Shown here in pieces: positions 8,719-18,138 of a stretch of DNA of 64,000 nt (the first letter of the stretch is position 1; every line of letters starts with the position of its first letter). Source of the stretch: Sphingomonas telluris (GTDB taxonomy: Bacteria > Pseudomonadota > Alphaproteobacteria > Sphingomonadales > Sphingomonadaceae). A program made the position numbers and the translations under genes. Under the pieces are notes generated by a model. That model searched no databases. It was given only the letters and a program-made list of their open reading frames with translations, and was not told the origin of the DNA. The stretch covers positions 385,501-449,500 of the forward strand of contig NZ_JAKZHW010000002.1 in assembly GCF_022568775.1 (NCBI RefSeq), given 5' to 3'.

Positions 8719-10749
8719 ATGACCAAGATGTTCAAGATCGCGCTTCCCGATGGCTCCGTTCGCGAGATGCCTGAGGGCTCGACGCCCGCGGACGTGGCCG
8801 CCGCCATCGGCCCCGGCCTCGCCAAGGCCGCACTCGCCGCCAAGGTGGACGGCGAGGTGCGCGATATCATGCGCCCCTTCGAAGGGGACGCGAAGCTCGC
8901 GTTGATCACCTCGCGCGACGAGAAGGACGCACTCGAGCTCGTCCGCCACGACTTCGCGCACGTTCTCGCCGAAGCGGTGCAGAACATCTTTCCGGGAACG
9001 CAGATCACCTTCGGCCCGGCGACCGAGGACGGATTCTACTACGACTTCGCTCCGGCGCCTGGCCGCGGACCTTTTACCGACGAGGACCTGCCGGCGATCG
9101 AAGCGGAGATGCGGCGCGTCATCGCCGCCGACAAGCCGCTGGTCCGCGAAGTATGGGACCGCGATCGGGTCCGCCAGTTCTTCATCGACCATGGCGAGAC
9201 CTTCAAGGCCGAGTGGGTGATGGAGCTGCCCGAGGGCGAGCCGATCACCATGTACAAGACCGGCCATGGTGAGGCCGACTGGATCGACCTGTGCCGCGGA
9301 CCGCATCTGGCCTCGACCGGCAAGCTCGACCCGAACGCGTTCAAGCTGACCCGCGTGTCGGGTGCCTACTGGCGCGGGGACCCCAAGAACCCGATGCTGT
9401 CGCGCATCTACGGCACCGCCTGGCTCAACAAGAAGCAGCTCGACGAGCATCTCGTCCGGCTGGAGGAGGCGGCCAAGCGCGACCACCGCAAGATCGGGCA
9501 GGAGATGGACCTGTTCCACCTCCAGGCCGAGGCGCACGGAAGCGTCTTCTGGCATCCCAACGGCTACATCATCTGGCGACAGCTGGAGGCGTACGTGCGC
9601 CGACGGCTCGATGCGGCCGGCTATGAGGAGGTGAAGACCCCGCAGCTGATGGACGCTCGCCAGTGGGAGCGGTCGGGGCACTGGGGCAAGTATCGCGAGA
9701 ACATGTTCATCGTGCCCGACGAGATACCGCATGGGTCCGACGAAGAGGGCGAGGACGAGCAGCCGATCCTGTCGGGCGACGCCGATTTGATGGCGCTGAA
9801 GCCGATGAACTGCCCCGCTCACATCCTGATCTTCAACCAGGGCATCAAGAGCTACCGCGACCTGCCGCTACGGCTGGCCGAGTTCGGCTGCTGCCACCGC
9901 AACGAGCCACACGGCGCGCTGCACGGCATCATGCGCGTGCGCCAGTTCACCCAGGACGATGCGCACATCTTCGTTCGCGAGGATCAGCTCGTCGATGAAG
10001 TGGTGGCCTTCTGCGATCTGCTCGACAGCGTCTACCGCGACCTCGGCTTCGACCGCTACGCGATCAAGCTGGCCCTGCGGCCGGACAAGCGTTTCGGCTC
10101 GGACGAGATGTGGGACTGGTCGGAACAGTCGCTGCGTGACGCCGTCGCCGCGGCCGGCCGCAACACCGAGGAGTTCGGCTGGGAAGAGCTTCCCGGCGAG
10201 GGCGCCTTCTACGCGCCGAAGCTGGAATTCCATCTGTCGGACGCGATTGGTCGCACCTGGCAAGTCGGCACGATCCAGACCGACACGGTCCTGCCCGAGC
10301 GCCTGGACGCCAGCTACATCGGCGAGGACGGCGCCAAGCACCGGCCGATCATGCTCCACCGCGCCATCATCGGCACGTTCGAGCGTTTCATCGGCATCCT
10401 CATCGAGCATCATGCCGGCAAGTTCCCGCTGTGGCTCGCGCCGGTGCAGGCGGTAGTCACCACTATCGTTTCCGATGCCGACGATTATGCGAGGGACGTG
10501 GCGGCGAAGCTCGCCCAGCGCGGCATTCGCGTCGAGACCGACCTGCGCAATGAGAAGATCAACTACAAGGTGCGCGAGCACTCACTGAAGAAGGTGCCGC
10601 TGCTTCTCGTAGTCGGCAAGCGTGAGGCGGAAGAGGGTACGGTCGCCCTGCGCCGCCTCGGCTCGGAAGAGCGTCAGCTGGTCATGAGCGTCGATGAAGC
10701 ACTGTCGATGATCGCCGAGGAAGCGATTCCGCCGGATCTGAAGCGCTGA
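8719..10749 (+). CDS. thrS: Threonine-tRNA ligase
   Basis: Class II synthetase charging tRNA-Thr, 676 residues from 8719; in-frame ATGs at 8707 and 8728 are alternatives, because no start has an ideal ribosome-binding site. Domains in order: N-terminal TGS ([16 protein letters not shown]), the editing domain with [16 protein letters not shown], and the catalytic core with [13 protein letters not shown] (zinc Cys), [20 protein letters not shown] (motif 2) and motif 3 near [16 protein letters not shown]. The C-terminal anticodon-binding domain starts at [11 protein letters not shown]. Size and order are normal. It lies upstream of infC, as in many bacteria. Confidence 0.97.
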   Translation: MTKMFKIALPDGSVREMPEGSTPADVAAAIGPGLAKAALAAKVDGEVRDIMRPFEGDAKLALITSRDEKDALELVRHDFAHVLAEAVQNIFPGTQITFGPATEDGFYYDFAPAPGRGPFTDEDLPAIEAEMRRVIAADKPLVREVWDRDRVRQFFIDHGETFKAEWVMELPEGEPITMYKTGHGEADWIDLCRGPHLASTGKLDPNAFKLTRVSGAYWRGDPKNPMLSRIYGTAWLNKKQLDEHLVRLEEAAKRDHRKIGQEMDLFHLQAEAHGSVFWHPNGYIIWRQLEAYVRRRLDAAGYEEVKTPQLMDARQWERSGHWGKYRENMFIVPDEIPHGSDEEGEDEQPILSGDADLMALKPMNCPAHILIFNQGIKSYRDLPLRLAEFGCCHRNEPHGALHGIMRVRQFTQDDAHIFVREDQLVDEVVAFCDLLDSVYRDLGFDRYAIKLALRPDKRFGSDEMWDWSEQSLRDAVAAAGRNTEEFGWEELPGEGAFYAPKLEFHLSDAIGRTWQVGTIQTDTVLPERLDASYIGEDGAKHRPIMLHRAIIGTFERFIGILIEHHAGKFPLWLAPVQAVVTTIVSDADDYARDVAAKLAQRGIRVETDLRNEKINYKVREHSLKKVPLLLVVGKREAEEGTVALRRLGSEERQLVMSVDEALSMIAEEAIPPDLKR

Positions 10750-10876
10750 GCGCGCTGACGACTCTTCGCAACAGGTGGCGGCAAAAATGATGCGCTGCAG
10801 CACGCTCGCACTTTTCAAGCGCGCGGCGAATGCTTACTTCGCAACCGTCCACGGAAGCATATTCGGAGAATAGACT

Positions 10877-11422
10877 ATACCACCGCCCTATCCGCGCAGA
10901 GCGCAGACGCCGCCGCAATTTACCGGCCCTCGTTACAACGAGTTCATCCAGTCCCAGAAGGTCCGGGTGATCGACGAAAACGGCGAGAATCTGGGCGTGA
11001 TGTTTACGCGCGAAGCTTTCGAGCAGGCGCAGCAGGTCGGTCTCGACCTCGTCGAAATCTCTCCGAATTCCGATCCGCCCGTCGCCAAGTTCCTTGATAT
11101 CGGCCGCTTCAAGTATGAGGCCCAGAAGAAGGCCAACGAACAGCGCAAGCGGCAAAAGACGCAGGAGATCAAAGAGATCAAGATGCGTCCGAACATCGAC
11201 GACCACGACTATGACACGAAGATGAAGAAGGTCTTCGAGTTCCTCGAGGAAGGCGACAAGGTGAAGGTCACCATGCGCTTCCGCGGTCGCGAAATGGCGC
11301 ATGGCGAGCTCGGCATGAACGTGCTCCGGCGAGTCCAGGAACAGACGGCCGAAATGGCCAAGGTCGAGGCGCATCCGCGCATGGAAGGCCGTCAGATGCT
11401 CATGGTGCTCGCGCCCAAGTAA
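10877..11422 (+). CDS. infC: Translation initiation factor IF-3, probable AUA start
   Basis: IF-3 binds the 30S subunit and proofreads start codons. From ATA at 10877 the protein has 181 residues, the usual length. Its N-domain contains [20 protein letters not shown]; the linker [16 protein letters not shown] and the C-domain [16 protein letters not shown] complete the family pattern. The only conventional start (GTG at 10967) would remove the conserved N-terminal strand. An in-frame TAG at 10871 blocks anything longer, and GGAG at 10865-10868 sits 8 nt before the ATA. Rare starts on infC allow autoregulation by IF-3 in E. coli (AUU), so AUA fits. Confidence 0.9.
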   Translation: MPPPYPRRAQTPPQFTGPRYNEFIQSQKVRVIDENGENLGVMFTREAFEQAQQVGLDLVEISPNSDPPVAKFLDIGRFKYEAQKKANEQRKRQKTQEIKEIKMRPNIDDHDYDTKMKKVFEFLEEGDKVKVTMRFRGREMAHGELGMNVLRRVQEQTAEMAKVEAHPRMEGRQMLMVLAPK

Positions 11423-11640
11423 TGCCGACCAGCCGGTCCCTCACTTGCCCGCGTTGCCAGGGCACTATGGAGGCCGGCTACACCATCGATGTTGGCTACG
11501 GCACGAAAGCGGTCCCCAAGTGGGTCGCCGGAGAGCCGCAGAAGAGCATCTGGACGGGCCTGAAGCTCTCCGGAAAGGACCAGCTCGACGTCTCCACATA
11601 CCGGTGCAGGCGCTGCGGCTATCTGGAAAGCTACGCGTAA
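11422..11640 (+). CDS. Small zinc-ribbon protein
   Basis: 72 residues with two Cys pairs, CPRCQG near the N-terminus and CRRCGYL near the C-terminus, forming a likely zinc ribbon. A WTGLKLSGKDQLDV segment lies between them. It resembles the small DUF6487-type ribbon proteins. The start ATG shares one base with the infC stop (TAATG), so it is coupled to IF-3 synthesis. Function unknown. Confidence 0.75.
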   Translation: MPTSRSLTCPRCQGTMEAGYTIDVGYGTKAVPKWVAGEPQKSIWTGLKLSGKDQLDVSTYRCRRCGYLESYA

Positions 11641-11791
11641 GGTATTCGTTGCTTTTTGCGCTTGACGCTACGGAATGCTGAGAGGCGCGGATCGGCTGTT
11701 GCAATTGTGCAGCAACGTCGCGCGATTGTTACGCTCTTAGGGCAACGGTCGCTTTTCTTGACCAATTTGCTGGATTAGCTTCCCCCATTCG

Positions 11792-11810
11792 CGCCGCAGG
11801 GAGAGCGGCG
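11792..11810 (+). promoter_or_regulatory. GC-rich hairpin in the leader of TonB receptor 1
   Basis: CGCCGC (11792-11797) and GCGGCG (11805-11810) form a perfect 6-bp stem with a 7-nt loop, 19 nt before the start codon and just upstream of the GGGGGAGA ribosome-binding site. A similar hairpin precedes the second TonB receptor. A role in mRNA stability or translation is inferred. Confidence 0.35.
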
Positions 11811-11829
11811 TCATTTGGGGGAGATTCAA

Positions 11830-14800
11830 ATGCGGAAGTCCGTGTGGCTGCTGTCGGCAGGCCTATTCGCTCTTGCGACGCCAGCGTTCGCGCAGGATGC
11901 GTCCAAGCCGGCTACCGACACCGACCAGCAGGGCGCGCAGCCCACTGATGGCGCTACTGCCGAGGGTGCTGCCGTCGCCAACCAGGCAAACGAAGAACAG
12001 TCCGTCGACACCAGCGACATCGTCATTACCGCCACCCGGCGTAACGAAGCGCTTTCCGACGTGCCGCTTGCCGTCAGCGCCGTGACCGCCGAGCGCCTCG
12101 CATATACGGGCGCCAGCGATATCCGGCAGCTCAACCAGGTTTCGCCGTCGCTTCTGGTTTCCTCGACTTCGTCGGAAGCGGGCGCGGGCGTCGCCCGTAT
12201 CCGCGGTGTCGGCACCGTCGGCGACAACCCCGGCCTCGAAAGCTCGGTCGGCGTGTTCATCGACGGCGTCTATCGCAACCGCACGGGCATGGGCCTGACC
12301 GAACTCGGCCCGCTCGACCGCATTGAAGTGCTGCGCGGACCGCAGGGCACCCTATTCGGTCGCAACACTTCGGCAGGCCTGATCTCGATCATCACCGCCA
12401 AGCCGCAGTTCCAGACGATGTTCTCGGGCGAAGCGACGATCGGCAACTACGATCTCCGCCGCCTTGAAGCGACCGCTACCGGCCCGATCAGCGAGAGTCT
12501 CGCCGTTCGCCTCGACGGTGTCTGGATGCAGCGCGACGGCTTCCTTGAGGACGTCGTGTCCGGCCGCGACGTGAATGATCGCGACCGCTGGCTGCTCCGC
12601 GGGCAGATCCTCTACCAACCGAGCGAGAATCTCTCGGTTCGTATCGTTGGCGACGTCACGAAGCGGCGCGAGGAGTGCTGCGCGGCGACCTATCTGCCCG
12701 CGCACGACTCCTTCCGCTCACCGGGCGGCACCGTCGAGGAAGGTCCGTCGACCATCGCGGGCATCGAGCGTGCTCTTGGCGGGATCATCCTGGACGACAC
12801 GTTCGACCGCAAGGTCTCCATCACTCCGGGTCGCAACTACACCAGCGACGTCAACGACTGGGGCCTGTCGGGCGAGGTCAATTACGACTTCGGCGGCGCA
12901 GAGCTGACGTCGATCACCGCGTACCGGTACAACAAGTACACGCGCGGCCAGGACGCCGACTTCAACAACCTCGACATCCTGTTCCGCGACGACGACGGCG
13001 GGTCGTTCAACCGCTTCAAGACGTTCACCCAGGAACTCCGCTTGCAGGGCAAGACGTTCGGAGGCCGCCTCGACTGGCTTGTCGGGGGCTATTACGCGAA
13101 CGAGAAGCTCGGGGTCGACGACAATTTGACCTATGGCGCGGACTATTCACGCTACGCCAACTGCCTTGTCGGCGCGAACTTCGCGAGCGCGCCGGGCGTC
13201 CCGCCCAGCATCCTTGCTCCGGGCGTGTCACCGACCTGCTTCAACACGCCGGTCGCGACCGGGCTTCGGACGGCACTCGTCGGGTCCTACAATACGGCCC
13301 TGGCCGGCGCACTTGCCGCGCAGGCTGCCGGCAACGCTGCCCTCGCCGCCCAGCTGTTTACCGCTGCCTCGAACGTGGGCAGCCAGATTACGGCGCTCGG
13401 CGCATTCGCTGGCCTCGACAATACGGCGCTCGCGCCGGGATTGCCGTCGGTGAATTTCGGCGGTGCACCGTTTGGCAACAGCGGATTCACGAACCTGGCG
13501 ATCGCTCTCGGCGGCCCGTCCTTGATTGGCTCGACACTGAACGGGGCCGGGCTGGACGACTCCTACCGCCAAAGCAGCAGCAACTGGGCGCTGTTCACGC
13601 ACAACATCTTCACGATCTTCGACGGCCTCGATCTGACCGTGGGTGCGCGTTACACGCACGAGAAGAAGAAGCTCGACGTCGATCTTCTCGACAACAACAC
13701 CCTGTGCACCGTGTTGTCGGGTACGTCCCTGCAGCAGCTGCCGTGCGTCATTCCCAGCGCTCCCGGCGGAAGCCTGAGCTTCGACGACTCGCGTACGGAG
13801 AACAAGCTGTCCGGGACCGTCGTCCTCAGCTACAAGATCACGCCGGAAATCCTGACCTACGCCAGCTACTCGCGCGGGTATAAGGGCGGCGGCTTCAACC
13901 TCGACCGCTCGGCGCTGTGGCGTGCTCAGCCGATCCCGACGACCGTTCCGGCAACCCCGGGCACGACGGTCCTCAGCAATCCGCCGCTGTCGGGCAGCGG
14001 CGCAATCTGCGTCAGCCCGCTGCAGACGGGTTGCCAGGGCATCGTCGCATCGGGCGCCGACCTGCAGTTCAAGGAAGAGACCAACGACGCGTTCGAACTC
14101 GGCCTTAAGTACAACGGCCGCGGCATCGACGTGAACGTGGCGCTGTTCCGTCAGCTCTTCGACAACTTCCAGCTGAACACGTTCAACGGCCTCAACTTCG
14201 TCGTCGAGAACATCAACAGCTGCGACGAAGACCTTGATGGCGCAGATACCGACAACAGCGGCATCACTGGCGCCTGCACCGGCAAGACCCGGGCTGGCGT
14301 GAAGAGCCTCGGCGCCGAGCTCGAAGTGTTCACCCGTCCGCTCAAGGACGTGAGCATGAACTTCGGCCTCGTCTATTCGGACACCCGCTACCGCCACAAT
14401 CTGGTGGGTGCGGGCGGACGGCCGCTGACCAACGCCCTGTTCCAGCTTCCGGGACGGAACATCTCGAACGCGGCCGAATGGACGGCGACCTCGTCGGTAG
14501 CCTGGACCCCGCGGATCGGCAGCAGCGGCATTCGCGGCCTCATCTACGCCGACGTCCGCTACATGAGCGACTACAACACCGGTTCCGACCTCGACATCGA
14601 GAAGACCCAGGGCGGGTACACTCTCGTGAACGGCCGCATCGGTCTTCATGGTCCGGACGACATGTGGGGCATCGAACTCTGGGCGCAGAACCTGCTCGAC
14701 AAGAACTACATCCAGGTCGGCTTCGACGCGCCGGTTCAGGGTTCGGGAACGGCTCGCGGTGTTGCGAGCGGCTTCTATCCCCGCTCGACCCAGCTCTACG

Positions 14801-14985
14801 GAGCGTTCCTGGGTGAACCGCGCACATACGGCCTGACGCTCAAGGGCAAGTTCGGTCCGAGGCATGCGGCGCCGGAGCCCTACGTCGCTCCGCCCGCCCC
14901 GCCGCCGCCTGCGCCGGCACCGGCACCCGTCGTGGAGCAGCCTGCTCCGCCGCCGCCACCTCCGCCCACGCCAGAGCGCGGCTAA
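11830..14985 (+). CDS. TonB-dependent receptor with Pro-rich C-terminal tail
   Basis: Outer-membrane active transporter of 1051 residues; ATG at 11830 behind GGGGGAGA. Signal peptide MRKSVWLLSAGLFALATPAFA. A low-complexity linker leads to the plug: DIVITATRRNEALSDVPLAV (TonB-box region), IRGVGTVGDNPGLESSVGVF and IEVLRGPQGTLFGRNTSAG. The 22-strand barrel follows, with EETNDAFELGLKYNG late in the chain. After the last strand comes an unusual tail of Pro/Ala repeats ending PPPTPERG, like that of the second receptor. The iron/FecCD-type plug motif does not fix the ligand. The gene is monocistronic with a strong terminator. Confidence 0.93.
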   Translation: MRKSVWLLSAGLFALATPAFAQDASKPATDTDQQGAQPTDGATAEGAAVANQANEEQSVDTSDIVITATRRNEALSDVPLAVSAVTAERLAYTGASDIRQLNQVSPSLLVSSTSSEAGAGVARIRGVGTVGDNPGLESSVGVFIDGVYRNRTGMGLTELGPLDRIEVLRGPQGTLFGRNTSAGLISIITAKPQFQTMFSGEATIGNYDLRRLEATATGPISESLAVRLDGVWMQRDGFLEDVVSGRDVNDRDRWLLRGQILYQPSENLSVRIVGDVTKRREECCAATYLPAHDSFRSPGGTVEEGPSTIAGIERALGGIILDDTFDRKVSITPGRNYTSDVNDWGLSGEVNYDFGGAELTSITAYRYNKYTRGQDADFNNLDILFRDDDGGSFNRFKTFTQELRLQGKTFGGRLDWLVGGYYANEKLGVDDNLTYGADYSRYANCLVGANFASAPGVPPSILAPGVSPTCFNTPVATGLRTALVGSYNTALAGALAAQAAGNAALAAQLFTAASNVGSQITALGAFAGLDNTALAPGLPSVNFGGAPFGNSGFTNLAIALGGPSLIGSTLNGAGLDDSYRQSSSNWALFTHNIFTIFDGLDLTVGARYTHEKKKLDVDLLDNNTLCTVLSGTSLQQLPCVIPSAPGGSLSFDDSRTENKLSGTVVLSYKITPEILTYASYSRGYKGGGFNLDRSALWRAQPIPTTVPATPGTTVLSNPPLSGSGAICVSPLQTGCQGIVASGADLQFKEETNDAFELGLKYNGRGIDVNVALFRQLFDNFQLNTFNGLNFVVENINSCDEDLDGADTDNSGITGACTGKTRAGVKSLGAELEVFTRPLKDVSMNFGLVYSDTRYRHNLVGAGGRPLTNALFQLPGRNISNAAEWTATSSVAWTPRIGSSGIRGLIYADVRYMSDYNTGSDLDIEKTQGGYTLVNGRIGLHGPDDMWGIELWAQNLLDKNYIQVGFDAPVQGSGTARGVASGFYPRSTQLYGAFLGEPRTYGLTLKGKFGPRHAAPEPYVAPPAPPPPAPAPAPVVEQPAPPPPPPPTPERG

Positions 14986-15004
14986 GTCCAGTTACAAAGG
15001 GGGA

Positions 15005-15034
15005 AGGGCTCGCAGGAAACTGCGGGCCCTTTTT
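15005..15034 (+). terminator. Rho-independent terminator of TonB receptor 1
   Basis: An 11-bp stem (AGGGCTCGCAG with CTGCGGGCCCT, one G-T wobble) with a GAAA tetraloop is followed by TTTT. It lies between the receptor and the convergent glnD. Confidence 0.85.
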
Positions 15035-17794
15035 CTATGCCGCGCGGGCCTCGGCAGTCTCGCTCGCTGCAGCGAGCAGCGCCGAACGCACCCGTTCGAT
15101 ATCCTCGCCCTCCAGCTTCTGTCCGTCCGGACCGGTCAGGTAGAAGACGTCCACCGCGCGTTCGCCATAGGTGGCGATGTGCGCCGAATGGATAACGAGC
15201 CCGCAATCGTGGATCGCGCGCGCGAGACCGGCGAGCAGCGCCGTTCGGTCGCGGGCGTTCACCTCCACGACGGTTGTCCGCGTAGAAGCGTGCTCCGCAA
15301 TCGCCACCGACGGAGCCACGCGGAAGCTCGCGGCCCGCGCCGTTAGGGTCGATGGCGGCAGGGGTGGCGGCTGGTCAGAAAGCAATGCACCCTCGACGGA
15401 ATTGACGAGACGGGCCTTCAGACGCTTGTCGCTGTAAGCCCGACCCTGGCTGTCCAACACCAGCAAATTGTCGAGCGCCATCCCGTCGAGCGTCGTGTGA
15501 ATGCGCGCGTCGATAATGCTCGCGCCGACGGCGGCCAGGCCGGCAGAGATGCGGTAGAACAAGCCTTCGCGGTCGGGCGTGAATACGCTGATGCGGGTCG
15601 ATCCGCTTTCCGGATCATCCTCGGCAACGACATGCGGGCGAACCTCTCCGTCCCGCGCCTCGGCCACGGCCACCTGAAGTGCGTTGGCAACTTGCCAGGG
15701 GTGCGCTTCGGCCAGCCAATAACTGTCCGGCAGGCGCCGGGCATGAGCGTCGCCTTCCTCTTTCGACCAGCCAAGCGCCGTCGCGAGCTGCTCCTGCCGT
15801 TCCTCGATCAGCTCGGCGCGACCGCGCTGCTTGTGACCGAGGCGAAGGCGCTCTTCGGCGGCGTCGAACAGGGTGGTCAGGAGCGTGCGCTTCCATTCGT
15901 TCCACACGCTAGGACCAACCGCGCGAATGTCGACGACTGTCAGGATCAGCAGGAAGCGAAGCCGCTCTGGGCTTTGCACTTGGTGAGCGAAGTCCTCGAC
16001 GGTCTGCGGGTCTGCTAGGTCCCGCTTGAAAGCCGTCGCCGACATCAGCAGGTGATGCTTCACCAACCAGGAGACCGTCTCTGTCTCGGCGGCGTCGAGG
16101 CCGAAGCGCGGCGCCAGCTTTAGCGCAATCTCCGCGCCCAGCTCGCTATGATCGCCCCCGCGCCCCTTGGCGATATCGTGCAGCAGGACGGCGACGTACA
16201 GCGTCCGGCGCGACCCGATTTGCTTGAACAGCGCGGTCGCCAGCGGATGGTCGGTCTTCAGCTCCCCGCGCTCGATCGCCGCCAGCAATCCGATCGCCCG
16301 GATCGAATGCTCGTCGACCGTATAGTGGTGGTACATGTCGAACTGCATCTGCGCGACGACGCGGCCGAAGTCCGGAACGAAGCGGCCGAAGACGCCCGCC
16401 TCGTTCATCCAGCGCAGCACCAGCTCTGGCGAGTGGACGCAGGTCAGGACTTCGAGGAACAAAGCATTGGCGCGCGGGTCGTTGCGGACCTTGTCGTCGA
16501 TCAGCTTCGAATCGCTCGAGGCGCAGCGCATCGCGCTTGGATGGATCTCCAGCTTCTCGCGCGCGGCGAGGGCGAAAAGCTCGAGCAGCCGAACCGGATC
16601 GTCCTGGAAGAATGTGTCGCTTGGGATCGAGAGGCGCCCCCGGTCGAGGTCGAAACCCGACAGATGCTTCGGACGTCGCCGCCGGATCGTCGGAAGTGCG
16701 AAACGGAAGCCCTTGCGCGCCAGCTGCTCGTCGAGCTGCGCAAGGAAGATCCCGGTAAGGTCGCCAACCGTCTTCGCGTTCAGGAAATAGAATTGCATGA
16801 AACGCTCGACCGCCGATTTCCCCGGCCGGTCGGAGTAGCGCATCACCTCGGCGATGTGCCGCTGGTGATCGAAGGACAGGCGATCCTCGGGCCTGCCGGC
16901 GGCGATGTGCAGGTGACACCGTACCGCCCAAAAGAAGCGCTCGGCGCGCTCGAAACGCTTGAACTCGCTGGCGGTAAACAGGCCCGCTCGGACCAGGTCC
17001 GCTGGCCGCTCCACGCCGTGCACATACTTGCCGATCCAGTAGAGCGTGTGCAGGTCGCGAAGGCCGCCCTTGCCATCCTTCACATTGGGCTCGACGACGT
17101 AGCGGCTGTCGCCCATGCGCCGGTGTCGCTCGTCCCGCTCGGCGAGCTTGGCGGAGACGAACTCGGCTGCCGTCCCGGCGACGATCTTCGTCCGGAACCG
17201 CTTCATGGCTTCGTCGAAAATGGCCTGCTCGCCCCAGATCAGGCGCGCTTCCAGGACGGCGGTGCGAACCGTCATGTCCGACTTCGCCATCGCCATCATC
17301 TCGCTGATCGAGCGGATCGAATGGCCGACCTTGAGCTTTAGGTCCCAGAGCAGTTGCAGCACAGCCTGAACCGTCTGCTCCTGCTTGGCCGACGCCTTCG
17401 CCTTCGTCAGAAACATGAGGTCGACGTCGCTGAACGGCGCCATCTCGCCGCGGCCCGTTCCGCCCAGCCCGACGACGGCCATCGGCTCGGCCACCTGCTT
17501 GCCCGTCAGCGCATCGGTGACGAAGTCGTAGGCCATGCGCACGAGCTGGTCGTGCAGATAGGAGGTCGCTCGCGCTGCCGCCCGGCCGCGGTCCGGATCG
17601 GTCGAAAGCCTCCGCGCGACCTCCGCTCGTCCCAGTTCGAGGGCGCCGCGCAGGATCTTCAGCGCAAAGCCGTTCCGGTCGCTTCCCCCGGGAATCGCGG
17701 CGAGCGCATCGGCCACGCTCCGGCGATCGATGATCGCGCGCGGCTTCTCGACGGGTTCCAGCGGCGCTTGGCTCACCGGTCTCTGGCGCTCCAC
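15035..17794 (-). CDS. glnD: [Protein-PII] uridylyltransferase/uridylyl-removing enzyme
   Basis: Bifunctional nitrogen sensor that uridylylates PII proteins when glutamine is low. GTG at 17794 (VERQRPVSQ) gives 919 residues, the alphaproteobacterial size; no ATG is available before the conserved region. Domains: nucleotidyltransferase GLGGTGRGEMAPFSDVDLMF, a GlnD helical domain, HD phosphohydrolase (VLLHDIAKGRGGDHSELG) and two C-terminal ACT domains (ISVFTPDREGLFYRISAGLA and VVEVNARDRTALLAGLARA). The nucleotidyltransferase pattern has GTGRGEM where GSGRGEM or GYGRGEL is usual. It converges with TonB receptor 1. Confidence 0.95.
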   Translation of the reverse strand: MERQRPVSQAPLEPVEKPRAIIDRRSVADALAAIPGGSDRNGFALKILRGALELGRAEVARRLSTDPDRGRAAARATSYLHDQLVRMAYDFVTDALTGKQVAEPMAVVGLGGTGRGEMAPFSDVDLMFLTKAKASAKQEQTVQAVLQLLWDLKLKVGHSIRSISEMMAMAKSDMTVRTAVLEARLIWGEQAIFDEAMKRFRTKIVAGTAAEFVSAKLAERDERHRRMGDSRYVVEPNVKDGKGGLRDLHTLYWIGKYVHGVERPADLVRAGLFTASEFKRFERAERFFWAVRCHLHIAAGRPEDRLSFDHQRHIAEVMRYSDRPGKSAVERFMQFYFLNAKTVGDLTGIFLAQLDEQLARKGFRFALPTIRRRRPKHLSGFDLDRGRLSIPSDTFFQDDPVRLLELFALAAREKLEIHPSAMRCASSDSKLIDDKVRNDPRANALFLEVLTCVHSPELVLRWMNEAGVFGRFVPDFGRVVAQMQFDMYHHYTVDEHSIRAIGLLAAIERGELKTDHPLATALFKQIGSRRTLYVAVLLHDIAKGRGGDHSELGAEIALKLAPRFGLDAAETETVSWLVKHHLLMSATAFKRDLADPQTVEDFAHQVQSPERLRFLLILTVVDIRAVGPSVWNEWKRTLLTTLFDAAEERLRLGHKQRGRAELIEERQEQLATALGWSKEEGDAHARRLPDSYWLAEAHPWQVANALQVAVAEARDGEVRPHVVAEDDPESGSTRISVFTPDREGLFYRISAGLAAVGASIIDARIHTTLDGMALDNLLVLDSQGRAYSDKRLKARLVNSVEGALLSDQPPPLPPSTLTARAASFRVAPSVAIAEHASTRTTVVEVNARDRTALLAGLARAIHDCGLVIHSAHIATYGERAVDVFYLTGPDGQKLEGEDIERVRSALLAAASETAEARAA

Positions 17795-17856
17795 ATGGCG
17801 ATAATCTAAGGCGCGGCTCGTCTGGATGCCAGCCGGTCGATCACGGTGAAGGGCGG

Positions 17857-18138
17857 ATGGAAGAGACTGAGAAAAAGACCATCGCCTTCTCGGCCCGCGC
17901 AGTCGGCGCAATCGCAGTCGGCTCGGCCGCGATCGGTGCACTGGCGGTGGGCGCGGTCGCGATTGGGGCGCTGGCAATCGGTCGCCTGTTGATCGGGAAG
18001 GCGCGAGTAAAGCGCCTCGAGATCGAGGAGCTCAGCGTCCAGCGCCTTCATGTTGCCGGTCAGGAAGTGGCAAAGCTCCCGCAGCACACTCCCGCGCTTC
18101 CGGATCCGTCTCCGGACGCGCTTACTCGCGGCCCATGA
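17857..18138 (+). CDS. Small hydrophobic-repeat protein
   Basis: 93 residues, no family recognised. After a charged N-terminus (MEETEKKT) there is a run of about five AxGAxAxG-like units ([20 protein letters not shown]), then a basic/acidic helix [19 protein letters not shown] and a Pro-rich end. The repeated small-residue pattern could be a Gly-zipper membrane hairpin or a short solenoid (inference). It is divergent from glnD, and its 3' end overlaps the end of mutS by 17 nt. Confidence 0.55.
   Translation: MEETEKKTIAFSARAVGAIAVGSAAIGALAVGAVAIGALAIGRLLIGKARVKRLEIEELSVQRLHVAGQEVAKLPQHTPALPDPSPDALTRGP

Noticed and set aside
8638..9822. A 394-codon antisense ORF
   Set aside because: Lies opposite thrS and shows no recognisable motif.
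13228..14865. A 545-codon antisense ORF
   Set aside because: Opposite TonB receptor 1; Arg/Ala/Val-rich shadow without any domain.
16148..17341. A 397-codon plus-strand ORF inside glnD
   Set aside because: Antisense to a complete GlnD with all domains; no motif of its own.
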